This document shows, piece by piece, positions 26,866 to 35,955 of a stretch of DNA of 64,000 nucleotides; position 1 is the first letter of the stretch; each line of letters starts with the position of its first letter. This DNA is from Mesorhizobium sp. CA8 (GTDB lineage Bacteria; Pseudomonadota; Alphaproteobacteria; Rhizobiales; Rhizobiaceae): contig NZ_JAIUHG010000009.1 in the NCBI RefSeq assembly GCF_020164955.1, forward strand, positions 62,001-126,000. Reading direction: 5' to 3'. Position numbers and translations under genes: made by a program. Below the pieces are notes generated by a model. It saw only the letters and a list, made by a program, of their open reading frames with translations, was not told the DNA's origin and did not search any database.

Positions 26866-28056
26866 TCAAGGAAATCGCGGTATTTCGCCTTCCGCGACCC
26901 GCCAGACCCAGGGTGTGATCTCTGGCCTCGCATTGATCATGTCGGTTAGAGCTTGTTCGTATTCCTCTCCGGCGCTCGCCGGGACGATGAACATCGCGAC
27001 GGGGGCGGGCTTCTGTTCCGGCAATGTCACCGACACGACAGGCGCATCGCGGGGCAGGTTGAAACGCAACCCCTTGACGGTCCTCCGCTTCAGGTGGCTC
27101 AGCATTTCCAGAAGCCGCAGCTCGTGAATGTCCTCGAAGGGCAGCCAGTGTTCATTGACCACCATCAGCGCGACCTCCTCGACCGACGCGATGCCGGCGG
27201 TTGAGACGCCGAAAGTCGCGATGACGATCAGGTGGAAGGCTTCGCTCGAGCGCCAGAGTTCGAGCTCCGTCTCGTAGCGTGCTGCCAGCCGCCGCCATGC
27301 GCCGTCCTCGATCATCAGCGGAAACGGCATGTGCCGCACGACGATCTTCTGGCCCGCTCTAGCCGCGGAAAACTCCTTCACCTCGGCCACGATCATCATC
27401 AGCTTGCGAGGACCCGAGCCGGACGGCTGTATGCCCTTGAGCGCGGCCGCACGCCGCGCGGCGATCCCATCCTTATCCTCTGGATGGAACACTTCCGGCA
27501 CGAAAAGCACATCGCTCAAGGGGCTACACCGAGCCGTCATTTGGGAGGCGGCATTGATGAGGCTGGTTCGCACCCGGCCCCAGCCACGCCGGCCTGCCCA
27601 GGTCGACCGCCATTTGGTCAATTCGCCTGCCTCCCACAGATAATGCAGCATTGCCCTGAGCGACAGCTTTCTGGGCTCGCTGCGAATGCCCCGCTCCGAC
27701 GGCTCAGCCGACGCGGTGGCTCCGGATCTGGCCCCACGTTTCGTCAGCGAGAAATCCAGCTTCAGGTCGGCCTTGCCGCTGGCGTCGATCTGGATCGCGT
27801 TGCCGATCAGCGGGCCGAGGCCGGAAAGCTCGTAGGGCGGCTCATAGGAGGGGCAACCAGGATGGTGATCGCGCCCCGAAAGCGGCATGCGCTTGATGAG
27901 ATACTGGTCCTCCAGATGCGCGATATACATGGGGATCGGCGGCTCCTTGCACATGCACATCGGGCGAAGCCGCTGCTCGTAGGCCTGCGGAAGAAGCGTC
28001 CGAAACTCCGGCGAGGATTCCTCCATCACCCGTTCGCCGATCGTGAATGTTCGCAC
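26866..28056 (-). CDS. DUF1173 family protein
   Basis: The protein (396 residues from the GTG at 28056) matches DUF1173, a family of unknown function common on rhizobial and sphingomonad plasmids. It has an N-terminal Cys/His-rich segment (CMCKEPPIPMYIAHLEDQYL, then HHPGCPSY) that may bind metal. The GTG is chosen because a perfect AAGGAGGG lies seven bases upstream; the ATG at 28104 would place the operator-like repeat at 28107 almost against the start. It is transcribed divergently from the methyltransferase/helicase gene. Confidence 0.83.
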   Translation of the reverse strand: MRTFTIGERVMEESSPEFRTLLPQAYEQRLRPMCMCKEPPIPMYIAHLEDQYLIKRMPLSGRDHHPGCPSYEPPYELSGLGPLIGNAIQIDASGKADLKLDFSLTKRGARSGATASAEPSERGIRSEPRKLSLRAMLHYLWEAGELTKWRSTWAGRRGWGRVRTSLINAASQMTARCSPLSDVLFVPEVFHPEDKDGIAARRAAALKGIQPSGSGPRKLMMIVAEVKEFSAARAGQKIVVRHMPFPLMIEDGAWRRLAARYETELELWRSSEAFHLIVIATFGVSTAGIASVEEVALMVVNEHWLPFEDIHELRLLEMLSHLKRRTVKGLRFNLPRDAPVVSVTLPEQKPAPVAMFIVPASAGEEYEQALTDMINARPEITPWVWRVAEGEIPRFP

Positions 28057-28106
28057 GGCCGTTCCCTCCTTGCCTCGGTCGAAGCTACACGGGACAGTGC
28101 TCATTT

Positions 28107-28129
28107 TACTATCGAAAAATAGCTAGTAA
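28107..28129. promoter_or_regulatory. Operator-like element TACTATC-N10-TAGTAA (copy 1)
   Basis: An imperfect dyad, TACTATC at 28107-28113 and TAGTAA at 28124-28129, lies between the divergent DUF1173 and helicase genes. A copy with the same half-sites and spacing is at 41867-41889 between traC and traA; 19 of 25 aligned bases agree. It is probably the binding site of one regulator. Confidence 0.6.
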
Positions 28130-28248
28130 ACCTCCAGGCCGGGCGCTGGCGCCTCATCTCCCGAGAGAGGGGGGCCGGAAGGGGCGGCCTGCCGGGTTTG
28201 GAGAGCGTCCGGCTGGCCGCTCTTTTCCCGCTCTCGGCAGGATTTCCC

Positions 28249-31200
28249 ATGAAGATGATCACATCCGGTGCCGCGAACGCGGCCGCCACCTCTCTTGCGC
28301 CAGCCGATCGCGCAGGTCGAGCGGGCAAGATCCTCCACGCCGGCCATGGCTTTTTGCCGTTTCTTGAGCGCGGCCAGGCCATCGGCGCAGCCGATCTCCG
28401 AACCGTCTTGACGAACGCCTTCGGCGGCTCGGACGCCGAAGGTTTCTGGGCCTGGAAGGATGCCTATGAGGCGACCGAGGTCGCGCAGGTGTTGTTCCTG
28501 CGCAAGTTCGGCGCGGCGATTTCCGCTCGCGCGGCGCAGACCACGCTTGCGATGCTGACCAAGGTTGCGGGCCTGGTCCCGACCCACACGCGGCGCTCCG
28601 AGGAAAGCCAACAGCTCCAGCAATTTTCGACGCCGATGCCGCTTGGCTTTGTCGCGGCCCGCGCCGCCGGGGTCATGGCCGACGACACGGTGCTCGAACC
28701 GTCCGCCGGAACCGGCCTCATGGCGATCTTCGCCGAACTCGCGCAGGCGCGCCTCTCCCTCAACGAATATGCACCGGTTCGCTATACGCTTCTCGAGCAG
28801 CTCTTCCCGGGATCGATGGTGTCGCAGCATGATGCCGCCCACATCGATGACTATCTCGACCGCTCGGTCCGTCCGACCGTCGTCTTGATGAACCCGCCGT
28901 TTTCCGCCGGCCTTCACGTCGAAGGCCGCATGGGCGATGCCGCATGGCGTCATCTCGCCTCCGCCTTCGCCCGGCTCGCCCTCGGCGGTCGGCTGGTGTC
29001 GATCACCGGCTCCAGCCTTTCCCCCGACAATCTCAAATGGCGCGACGCCTTCGTCCGCCTGCAGGAGCGCGGCACGGTCCTGTTCAGCGCCGCGATCGAT
29101 GGCTCTGTCTATGCCCGACATGGCACGACGATGGAAACGCGGCTGACGGTGATCGATAAGATCGCCGCTCCCAATCCTGCGAAGTTGGTCTCCTCTCACG
29201 GCGTCGCTTCCGATCTGGAGATACTGCTTTCATGGATCTCGGATCTTCCGCCCCGCTCGCCCGCGACCGCGCCGAACTCCATCGGCGCGCTATCGAACGG
29301 CGTCCTGCGCGCCTGCGTGACGAAGATGGCCGGCCGCAAGGCCGCCGGCACCGTGCGTCCTGCGGCAGAATCCGCTTCCGCAACGCGCCCTTCGCCCGCC
29401 GTCCGCGCACCGCGACCCGTGTCTCTGCCGCCCGCTCATTTCAACGACGAAGTCATCGAACTCTCGTACGAACTGCGCGACGCGGCGCCGAAAGCGCGTG
29501 TCGATGTCGCCGACGGCATCTACGAACCGTACCGGCTGCAGGCGATCCACATTCCCGGCGCCAAGCCACACCCGGACAAGCTGGTCGAATCTGTCGCCAT
29601 GGCATCGGTCGCGCCGCCCAAGCCGACCTATCGTCCGCATCTTCCGAAGCGTGTCGTGAGCAGCGGCGATCTTTCCGATGCCCAGCTTGAAAGCGTGATC
29701 TATGCCGGCGAAGCGCACGGCGGCTATCTCGCTGGCCACTGGTCCGTCGATGCGACCTTCGACAATCTGAAAGCCGTTACGCCTGAGACCGAGGGCGCTG
29801 TCCGTTTTCGTCGCGGCTGGTTTCTCGGTGATGGCACGGGCGCCGGCAAAGGCCGCCAGGCTGCCGGGATAATTCTGGACAACTGGCTCAAGGGCCGCCG
29901 CCGCCATCTGTGGATTTCAAAGTCAGAGACCCTAATCGAGGACGCCCAGCGCGATTGGGCCGCACTGGGACAGGAGAAGCTGCTGGTCACGCCCCTGTCG
30001 CGCTTCCGGCAGGGCAAGCCGATCAACCTCGAAGAAGGGATCCTCTTCGTCACCTTTGCCACACTGCGTACCGATGAGCGCGAAGGCAAACGCTCGCGTG
30101 TCCAGCAGATCGTCGATTGGCTCGGTCAAGAGGCGGGGAACGCAATGACTTTCGATGGCGTCGTCATCTTCGATGAAGGCCACGCCATGGCCAATGCCGC
30201 CGGCGGCAAGTCCGAGCGCGGCGAGAAGACCGCCTCGCAACAAGGCCGCGCCGGCCTGCGCCTGCAACGTGCGCTGCCCGATGCCCGCGTCGTCTATGTC
30301 TCGGCGACCCGCGCGTCCGACGTCGAATCCCTCGCCTATGCCGAACGCCTCGGCCTGTGGGGCAGCACCGACTTCCCGTTCTCGACCCGATCCGAGTTTG
30401 TCGCGGCGATCGAGGACGGCGGCGTCGCGACGATGGAAGTGCTGGCGCGCGACCTCAAGGCTATGGGTCTCTACGCCTCGCGGTCCTTGTCATTCGAGGG
30501 TGTCGAGTACGAAATCATTGAGCACGAACTGACCGAGGAGCAGGTCCGCATCTACGATTCCTATGCCGAGGCCTATCAGGTCATCCATAACAATCTCAAC
30601 GCGGCGCTCGAAGCCACCGGCATCACCAGTGCGACCGGCAATGGCACGCTCAACAAAAATGCCAAGGCAGCCGCCCGCTCTGCCTTCGAAAGTTCGAAGC
30701 AGCGCTTCTTCAATCACCTGCTGACCTCGATGAAGACGCCGGCGCTGATCGGCGCGATCGACAAGGATGTGCAGGAGAGGCATGCGGCAATCGTCCAGAT
30801 CATCTCCACCGGACAGTCTCTCACCGAACGCCGGCTGGCGGAGATCCCGACCGAGGAGCGGGGCGATATCCAGGTCGACATCACGCCACGCGAGATCGTT
30901 GCGGAATTCTTGCACCACTCCTTTCCGATCCAGCTCTTCGAGGAATATTCCGACGCCGAAGGTAATCTCCTGTCGCGGCCGGTCTATGATGCCGACGGTA
31001 ATCCGGTTCTGTGCCGTGAAGCGGTCGCACGCCGTGACGCATTGCTCGAGCGGCTCGGCAGCCTGCCCGCGATCCCGACCGCGCTCGACCAGGTCGTCCA
31101 GAGGTTCGGCACGGATCGCGTTGCCGAGATCACTGGGCGAACGCGCCGCATCGTGCGCCGCGACGATGGCGGCACGATCGACCGCTTCGCCGTCGAAAGC

Positions 31201-32703
31201 CGACCGGGCAGCGCCAATCTGGACGAAACGCGTGCTTTCATGGACGACGAGAAGCCGATCCTGATCTTCTCCGAAGCTGGCGGCACCGGACGGTCTTATC
31301 ATGCGGATCTCGGCGCGAAGAACCAGCGCCTGCGTCTGCACAATCTCCTCGAAGCCGGCTGGCGGGCCGACATAGCGATCCAGGGACTTGGGCGCAGCCA
31401 TCGCACCAACCAGGCGCAGCCGCCGCGCTTCCGCATGGTCGCCACGAACGTCAAGGCGGAGCGCCGCTTCCTGTCGACCATCGCCCGGCGTCTCGACACG
31501 CTGGGCGCAATCACGCGCGGGCAACGCCAGACCGGCGGACAGGGGATGTTCCGCTCTGAGGACAATCTCGAATCCCAATATGCCCGCGATGCGCTGCGAC
31601 AATTTTACAAGCTCATCCATTGCGGCGACATCGCAGGCTGCTCGCTGGATAAATTCGAGACGATTACCGGCCTGTCGCTGACCGCGGAGGAGGGCGGGCT
31701 CAAGGACGAGCTGCCGCCGATCCATACCTTCCTCAACCGCATGCTGGCGCTGACCATTGCCATGCAAAACCTGTTGTTCGACGCCTTCGAGCAACTGCTG
31801 GCCGCCCGCATCGAGGGGGCGATCGCGGCGGGTGTCTATGACAAGGGCCTGGAGACGCTTGTAGCGGACCGCATGACGGTGAAGGAGCGCAAGCTGGTCT
31901 ACACCCACCCGGTCACCGGCGCGCAGTCGCATCTGCTGACGATCGAACGCATGGATCGCAACAGGCCGATGCTGCTCTCCGATGCCTTGCAACTTGCCGC
32001 TTGTGATTGCCAGGCCAAGCTCATGGTCAACGGCAAGTCCGGCCGCTCGGCCGTGCAGGTTCCGACACGCTCGGTCATGCTCGACGACGGCTCGGTCCAG
32101 CCGCGCGTCACGCTCATCCGGCCGACGGTCGAAATCCGCTTCGAGCTGCGTCAGCTTGAAGAAACGAACTGGCAGGAAGCGGACGAGCAGGTCTTTGCCG
32201 ACGCCTGGAACACCGAGGTTGCCAGTCTGCCAGAGTTTGCCATCTCGACCATGCACATGGTTTCCGGCCTGCTGTTGCCGATCTGGAAATTGCTGCCGCA
32301 GGATTTTTGCCGTGTCTATCGGCTTGAGACCGATAAGGGCGAACGCATCGTCGGCCGTCTGATCTCCTCGGAAGGTCTCGCCCGGCTGTGCCAGAATTTC
32401 GGGCTTGATCGGACCGAGGTCATAAGCGCCGGCGAGGTGTGGCAATCGCTGCTCAGCGGCTCTGCGGTCATTGGGCTGGCCGGCAACATGACGCTGCGGC
32501 GTGTGCGGGTGATGAATGACTATCGCGTCGAACTCACAGGCTTCAGCGACGGGATGCGCGATAGGCTGAGAGCAATAGGCCTGTTCTCCGAAATGATCGC
32601 CTGGAAGGTCAGGTTCTTCGTCCCGACCACGGATGACGGACCAGTGATCCTGTCGCGTCTCATGGAGCGGCACCGCATCGTCGACGTTGCCGGCCGTGCG
32701 TGA
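28249..32703 (+). CDS. Methyltransferase/strawberry-notch-type helicase fusion
   Basis: This 1484-residue protein starts with a class I SAM-dependent methyltransferase domain (LEPSAGTGLMA near residue 148 and the N6-adenine type motif NPPF at 214-217). It continues with a superfamily 2 helicase of the strawberry-notch kind: GDGTGAGKGRQ (about 527), a DEGH box (about 640), SATRASD, and the C-terminal half with SEAGGTGRSYHAD and QGLGRSHRTNQ. Similar fusions include phage P1 DarB, which protects incoming DNA from restriction. It probably acts on plasmid DNA during entry or replication. The ATG at 28249 follows GCAGGA. Confidence 0.85.
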   Translation: MKMITSGAANAAATSLAPADRAGRAGKILHAGHGFLPFLERGQAIGAADLRTVLTNAFGGSDAEGFWAWKDAYEATEVAQVLFLRKFGAAISARAAQTTLAMLTKVAGLVPTHTRRSEESQQLQQFSTPMPLGFVAARAAGVMADDTVLEPSAGTGLMAIFAELAQARLSLNEYAPVRYTLLEQLFPGSMVSQHDAAHIDDYLDRSVRPTVVLMNPPFSAGLHVEGRMGDAAWRHLASAFARLALGGRLVSITGSSLSPDNLKWRDAFVRLQERGTVLFSAAIDGSVYARHGTTMETRLTVIDKIAAPNPAKLVSSHGVASDLEILLSWISDLPPRSPATAPNSIGALSNGVLRACVTKMAGRKAAGTVRPAAESASATRPSPAVRAPRPVSLPPAHFNDEVIELSYELRDAAPKARVDVADGIYEPYRLQAIHIPGAKPHPDKLVESVAMASVAPPKPTYRPHLPKRVVSSGDLSDAQLESVIYAGEAHGGYLAGHWSVDATFDNLKAVTPETEGAVRFRRGWFLGDGTGAGKGRQAAGIILDNWLKGRRRHLWISKSETLIEDAQRDWAALGQEKLLVTPLSRFRQGKPINLEEGILFVTFATLRTDEREGKRSRVQQIVDWLGQEAGNAMTFDGVVIFDEGHAMANAAGGKSERGEKTASQQGRAGLRLQRALPDARVVYVSATRASDVESLAYAERLGLWGSTDFPFSTRSEFVAAIEDGGVATMEVLARDLKAMGLYASRSLSFEGVEYEIIEHELTEEQVRIYDSYAEAYQVIHNNLNAALEATGITSATGNGTLNKNAKAAARSAFESSKQRFFNHLLTSMKTPALIGAIDKDVQERHAAIVQIISTGQSLTERRLAEIPTEERGDIQVDITPREIVAEFLHHSFPIQLFEEYSDAEGNLLSRPVYDADGNPVLCREAVARRDALLERLGSLPAIPTALDQVVQRFGTDRVAEITGRTRRIVRRDDGGTIDRFAVESRPGSANLDETRAFMDDEKPILIFSEAGGTGRSYHADLGAKNQRLRLHNLLEAGWRADIAIQGLGRSHRTNQAQPPRFRMVATNVKAERRFLSTIARRLDTLGAITRGQRQTGGQGMFRSEDNLESQYARDALRQFYKLIHCGDIAGCSLDKFETITGLSLTAEEGGLKDELPPIHTFLNRMLALTIAMQNLLFDAFEQLLAARIEGAIAAGVYDKGLETLVADRMTVKERKLVYTHPVTGAQSHLLTIERMDRNRPMLLSDALQLAACDCQAKLMVNGKSGRSAVQVPTRSVMLDDGSVQPRVTLIRPTVEIRFELRQLEETNWQEADEQVFADAWNTEVASLPEFAISTMHMVSGLLLPIWKLLPQDFCRVYRLETDKGERIVGRLISSEGLARLCQNFGLDRTEVISAGEVWQSLLSGSAVIGLAGNMTLRRVRVMNDYRVELTGFSDGMRDRLRAIGLFSEMIAWKVRFFVPTTDDGPVILSRLMERHRIVDVAGRA

Positions 32704-33743
32704 CCGCTATGCTGTCCGCCTCGCAACTGGCGGATCGTCTCGCGCGCGACGTCGAGGCGGTCTGCCGCCATTACCTCTCCGCCGGCCGTCGGGGCGGCAA
32801 CTACTGGATCGTCGGCGACGTCGCCAACAACAAGGGCCGGTCGCTCTATGTGCATCTCGCTGGTCCCCGCAAAGGCCGGTGGACAGATGCCGCGGCCGGG
32901 CAATTCGGCGACCTGCTCGACCTTGTTCGCGAAACCTGCGGACTTGTGGATTTCCGCGACGTTGCCGATGAGGCTCGACGTTTTCTGAATGAGCCTAAGC
33001 CCGGTTCGTCGTATCGCGGGGACGAGGCCGGCGATGCCCCGCCGGTCGAACGACCGGCTGCCGAACGTGCGCGACGGCTGTTCCGCATGGCGCAGCCGCT
33101 TGCCGGCACTTTGGCCGACACCTATCTGCGCCAGCGCGGCATCCTGCGGGCGTCTTTGCATCCGGCGCTGCGCTTCCACCCGTCCTGCTACTACCGGGAT
33201 CTCGTGACCGGCAGGACGAGCCGCTATCCGGCGCTGATCGCAGCCGTGACCGACCGCTCCGGCGCAATCACCGGCGTGCACCGCACATGGCTCGACCCGC
33301 AGGGCGAGGGCAAAGCGAAGGTCGACGATCCGCGCCGCGCGCTCGGCGGGCTGCTTAGGAACGCCGTGCGCTTCCACTTTCCCCTCCATGGCCCTGTGCC
33401 GGTCATGGCCGCCGGCGAGGGGCTCGAAAGCATCTTGTCGCTCTCGCACGTGATGCCTGGCATGGCGATGGTGTCAGCGCTGACCGCCAATCACCTCGCC
33501 GCTTTCCGGCTCCCGGCAGGATGCGTGCGCCTCTACATCGCCGCCGACGCCGATGCCGCCGGCCGGCACGGCATCGAGGGATTGAGCCGCCGCGCGCGGG
33601 CGCTCGGGATCATGCCGCTCGTGCTCGCCCCGGAACTCGGCGACTTCAACGAGGACCTGCGCCGGCTCGGTCCGGCTCGGCTTACCGCGCACCTTCGAAG
33701 CCAGCTTGCCACGGAAGACGCTCAGGCCTTTCTGCCCGCGTGA
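32700..33743 (+). CDS. Toprim-domain primase-like protein
   Basis: The 347-residue protein starts with GTG overlapping the helicase stop by four bases (GTGA), so the two are translationally coupled. Its N-terminal region resembles plasmid primase-like (DUF7146-type) proteins (NYWIVGDVANNKGRSLYVHL). A Toprim domain follows, with the catalytic Glu in GEGLES near residue 239 and the DxD in IAADADAAGRHG near 280. It may prime or process plasmid DNA. It lacks a zinc-finger CHC2 motif. Confidence 0.85.
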   Translation: MTAMLSASQLADRLARDVEAVCRHYLSAGRRGGNYWIVGDVANNKGRSLYVHLAGPRKGRWTDAAAGQFGDLLDLVRETCGLVDFRDVADEARRFLNEPKPGSSYRGDEAGDAPPVERPAAERARRLFRMAQPLAGTLADTYLRQRGILRASLHPALRFHPSCYYRDLVTGRTSRYPALIAAVTDRSGAITGVHRTWLDPQGEGKAKVDDPRRALGGLLRNAVRFHFPLHGPVPVMAAGEGLESILSLSHVMPGMAMVSALTANHLAAFRLPAGCVRLYIAADADAAGRHGIEGLSRRARALGIMPLVLAPELGDFNEDLRRLGPARLTAHLRSQLATEDAQAFLPA

Positions 33744-34072
33744 GACGGCCATGAGGCTGGGCGACGGTAGGGCGCGGCGTGGCGGGAGAAGGTCGCTCTC
33801 TGCCGGTCGCCGTTCGGTGGGCGCGCGCTCGCCGGCCTGCCGAGAGGCGACCCTTACCATCCGGCGTTCAGGCCTTCAGCGGGTCAGTCAGGTTTCTTCC
33901 CTGCCGGGCCGGAGGCGGCCCGGCATTCCTCGCGGCCCAAGAAACCTTCTTGTCCCCGCCCGGCGCTGCGCTGGGCCGCGGCGCGGGCGCCGCGGTTCCG
34001 GCCCGCCCGCCGCATGGAAGGGGATCGCCGTCAGGCCGCGAGAGGCGCGGCCCAAACCGACGGAGACCCAGC
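33744..34072. other. GC-rich leader with nested inverted repeats
   Basis: This 329-base gap lies between the primase-like and DUF2493 genes. It holds a two-level inverted repeat at 33890-33947 and the CGGAGACCC ribosome site of the next gene. A longer in-frame start for DUF2493 at 33779 exists, but the added arginine-rich sequence has no family counterpart. Confidence 0.5.
33890..33947 (+). repeat. Nested inverted repeat (structured leader)
   Basis: The outer arms AGGTTTCTT (33890-33898) and AAGAAACCT (33939-33947) enclose a ten-pair stem, TGCCGGGCCG (33902-33911) with CGGCCCGGCA (33916-33925) and loop GAGG. It is upstream of the DUF2493 gene and has no T-run at its base, so it may be a leader RNA structure or a protein-binding site. 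Confidence 0.55.
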
Positions 34073-35014
34073 ATGAACCTTACCCTTCCCCTCGACGACG
34101 CCTTCGAGCCCAACCACGCCTCGTCCCCGACCGACCGCTTCATCTACGAGATGCAGATCCACGGCCATCGCCCCTTCCAGGACGAGCCGGATTCACGCCC
34201 GTTGCCTGAGGAGCCAATGGTCCAGTCGGCGCTGACCGCAGTCTTTGACGCCATGTTCGAAATGCTCGGCGATACACGGCTGGAGCCGGATCTCGAGGAC
34301 CTTCTCTGGTCGACGGTCAACCTCTTCCATCGCGCCGGCGAGCGCATCCAGCGCGAGCTTCAGCGCAACCAAGACGCGCAGCGCACCGGCCAGCGCGAGC
34401 AGGACGGTTCGGAGGTCAAGAGCGTCGAGCTCGAGCGCCACATCGCCGAAGGCATCACGCTTCTCGAGCGCCGCAACGCCTTCGAGTTCATGCGCGATTA
34501 TGCGGCCGACCTCTTCGAGGCGCAGACCGGATCGGCATGGCGGCCGCGCACCGGCTCGAAGGTGAGCCACGCCAACATGACGGCGGCAATGATCGACTCC
34601 AGAGATTTCCTCTCTGCCCGCCGTCGCGCCGAAACCGAGGTGCTGTTGCCTGCCGGCACCAAGATCGTCTTCGGCGGCGGCATGGACTACAACGATCATG
34701 AGCGCATCTGGGCCGCGCTGGACAAGGCCTACGCGAAGCACCCGGACATGATCCTGCTGCATGGCGGATCGCCCAAAGGCGCCGAACGCATCGCCGCCTG
34801 CTGGGCGGAAGCACGCAAGGTGACGCAGATCGCCTTCAAGCCGAACTGGACGAAGCATGCCAAGGCCGCACCCTTCCGCCGCAACGACGAGATGCTCTCC
34901 GTGATGCCCGCAGGCGTCGTCATTTTTCCGGGATCCGGCATCACCGAAAACCTTCGCGACAAGGCCCGCCGCTTCGGCATCAATGTTTGGGAACTTAGAG
35001 GAGACGGCGCGTGA
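34073..35014 (+). CDS. DUF2493 (SLOG-fold) plasmid protein
   Basis: The 313-residue protein has an N-terminal region unique to plasmid homologs (about 1-190) and a C-terminal DUF2493 domain (about 195-310). That domain has KIVFGGGMDYNDHERIWAAL, LLHGGSPKGAERIAACWA and GVVIFPGSGITENLRDKA. DUF2493 belongs to the SLOG nucleotide-binding fold related to YspA, DprA and LOG. Its role on plasmids is unknown; a link to nucleotide signalling or DNA uptake is only inferred from the fold. The ATG at 34073 follows CGGAG. Confidence 0.82.
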   Translation: MNLTLPLDDAFEPNHASSPTDRFIYEMQIHGHRPFQDEPDSRPLPEEPMVQSALTAVFDAMFEMLGDTRLEPDLEDLLWSTVNLFHRAGERIQRELQRNQDAQRTGQREQDGSEVKSVELERHIAEGITLLERRNAFEFMRDYAADLFEAQTGSAWRPRTGSKVSHANMTAAMIDSRDFLSARRRAETEVLLPAGTKIVFGGGMDYNDHERIWAALDKAYAKHPDMILLHGGSPKGAERIAACWAEARKVTQIAFKPNWTKHAKAAPFRRNDEMLSVMPAGVVIFPGSGITENLRDKARRFGINVWELRGDGA

Positions 35015-35048
35015 GCGCCGTTTTCCTCCTCCGGAGAATCCATCTAGC

Positions 35049-35237
35049 ATGCCGCTTATGCGGACATTCACGATAGACGATTCAGGCAGGCACACTGGCG
35101 ACGTCCTGGACGCCGCCAGTGCCGAGCCGGTTGTTCTCATCTCGGATGAAAAGCTCCGGTACGCTCTGATGAGCATCGAACGCTACGAACGGATGCGCTC
35201 CGTGGGGGATCTACGTCGTGTCGGCCGAACCGCCTAA
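35049..35237 (+). CDS. Phd/YefM-like small antitoxin
   Basis: The 62-residue protein has the C-terminal pattern of prevent-host-death type antitoxins (EPVVLISDEKLRYALMSIERY). No complete toxin follows; a 26-codon frame starts directly after its stop (35238-35318, start MPEKHKELFAAK) and could be a remnant or a tiny partner. It is probably an orphan DNA-binding antitoxin or autoregulator. Confidence 0.55.
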   Translation: MPLMRTFTIDDSGRHTGDVLDAASAEPVVLISDEKLRYALMSIERYERMRSVGDLRRVGRTA

Positions 35238-35372
35238 ATGCCGGAGAAACACAAAGAACTGTTCGCGGCGAAGATCGATCGGCTGGCATGCGGCGAAGGT
35301 TACGACGGTGAGTCGTAACTGCGACCATGGAGAGAAGTATTGCAAAATACAATCGCATCACAGGAGCGCGAC

Positions 35373-35657
35373 ATGGCCACCACAGCCCCGAGAAAGGAAA
35401 CATCCGTCTCGATGCGATTCCGCGACGACGATCTGACGATCATCGATCGTGGCGCGGAACTGCTCGGCTTGTCGCGCACCGAATTCATGCGCCGCGCCGC
35501 ATTGCACGAGGCGCAGGTGGCGATCCTCAACGAGACCGTCACCCGCCTCTCGCCCGACGCCTATGATGCCTTCATGCAGGCGATTTCCGCCCCGGCGGCC
35601 GCTCCGCCGCCGAAGGCGGCCGAACGGTTGCGACGGATAGCACCCTGGGAAGGCTAG
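35373..35657 (+). CDS. DUF1778 (TacA-type) antitoxin
   Basis: The 94-residue protein has a ribbon-helix-helix N-terminus (SVSMRFRDDDLTIIDRGAEL, then GLSRTEFMRRAA) followed by the neck and C-terminal tail that bind a GNAT toxin in TacA-TacT systems. A CAGGAGCG site precedes the ATG at 35373. The toxin gene that should follow is truncated (35658-35792), so the antitoxin is now without a working partner in the window. Confidence 0.8.
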   Translation: MATTAPRKETSVSMRFRDDDLTIIDRGAELLGLSRTEFMRRAALHEAQVAILNETVTRLSPDAYDAFMQAISAPAAAPPPKAAERLRRIAPWEG

Positions 35658-35792
35658 ATGGCCCTTCCCGGTATTGAACTGCTCGACGACACGCATCGGC
35701 TTGGCGCTTTCGACTCCGGCAGGATGAGAACGCGAGGAGCGACTAGCGCAGTTCTCCATCCAGTTCCGAATCGATCTCATCCAGAGCCGTAA
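35658..35792 (+). pseudogene. Truncated GNAT (TacT-type) toxin start
   Basis: Directly after the antitoxin TAG an ATG opens a frame whose first 21 residues (GIELLDDTHRLGAFDSG) match the start of TacT-type acetyltransferase toxins, including the FxSG segment. The following residues are unrelated, the acetyl-CoA site is absent, and the frame stops at 35790. The last 50 bases overlap the 3' end of the small gene on the other strand. A deletion that removed the toxin body is the simplest explanation. Confidence 0.6.
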
Positions 35793-35955
35793 GGGGCAGC
35801 ATCTCTCCGCGTCGGAATTCTTCTTCAGCTTTCAGCAGCGAACGAAGCGCATGACGGCGATCTTGGTCGCGCGTCATGTTTCCGCGGTTGAGGGCGTGCC
35901 GATGTTTTCCTGGCGCCATGTATTGGTTTTCCCGTTGGCGCGCATGTCCGTTCAC
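35743..35955 (-). CDS. Small protein of unknown function downstream of vapC
   Basis: A GTG directly follows the vapC stop and opens a 70-codon frame; an ATG at 35877 would give a 44-residue product that fits the coding-like part better (HALRSLLKAEEEFRRGEML, then ALDEIDSELD). The product is charged and helical. I do not recognise it. It may be a third gene of the vapBC operon or a remnant, since its end lies at the deletion junction of the TacT-type toxin. Confidence 0.4.
   Translation of the reverse strand: MNGHARQRENQYMAPGKHRHALNRGNMTRDQDRRHALRSLLKAEEEFRRGEMLPLTALDEIDSELDGELR

Noticed and set aside
28057..28104. ATG at 28104 as the DUF1173 start
   Set aside because: The GTG at 28056 has a perfect AAGGAGGG site, and the ATG would abut the operator-like repeat.
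30490..32673. A 727-codon minus-strand frame inside the helicase gene
   Set aside because: It is the mirror of an intact conserved coding region and has no ribosome site or domain.
33779..34072. N-terminal extension of the DUF2493 protein
   Set aside because: The added residues are arginine/proline-rich and cross the nested inverted repeat; the ATG at 34073 has a ribosome site.
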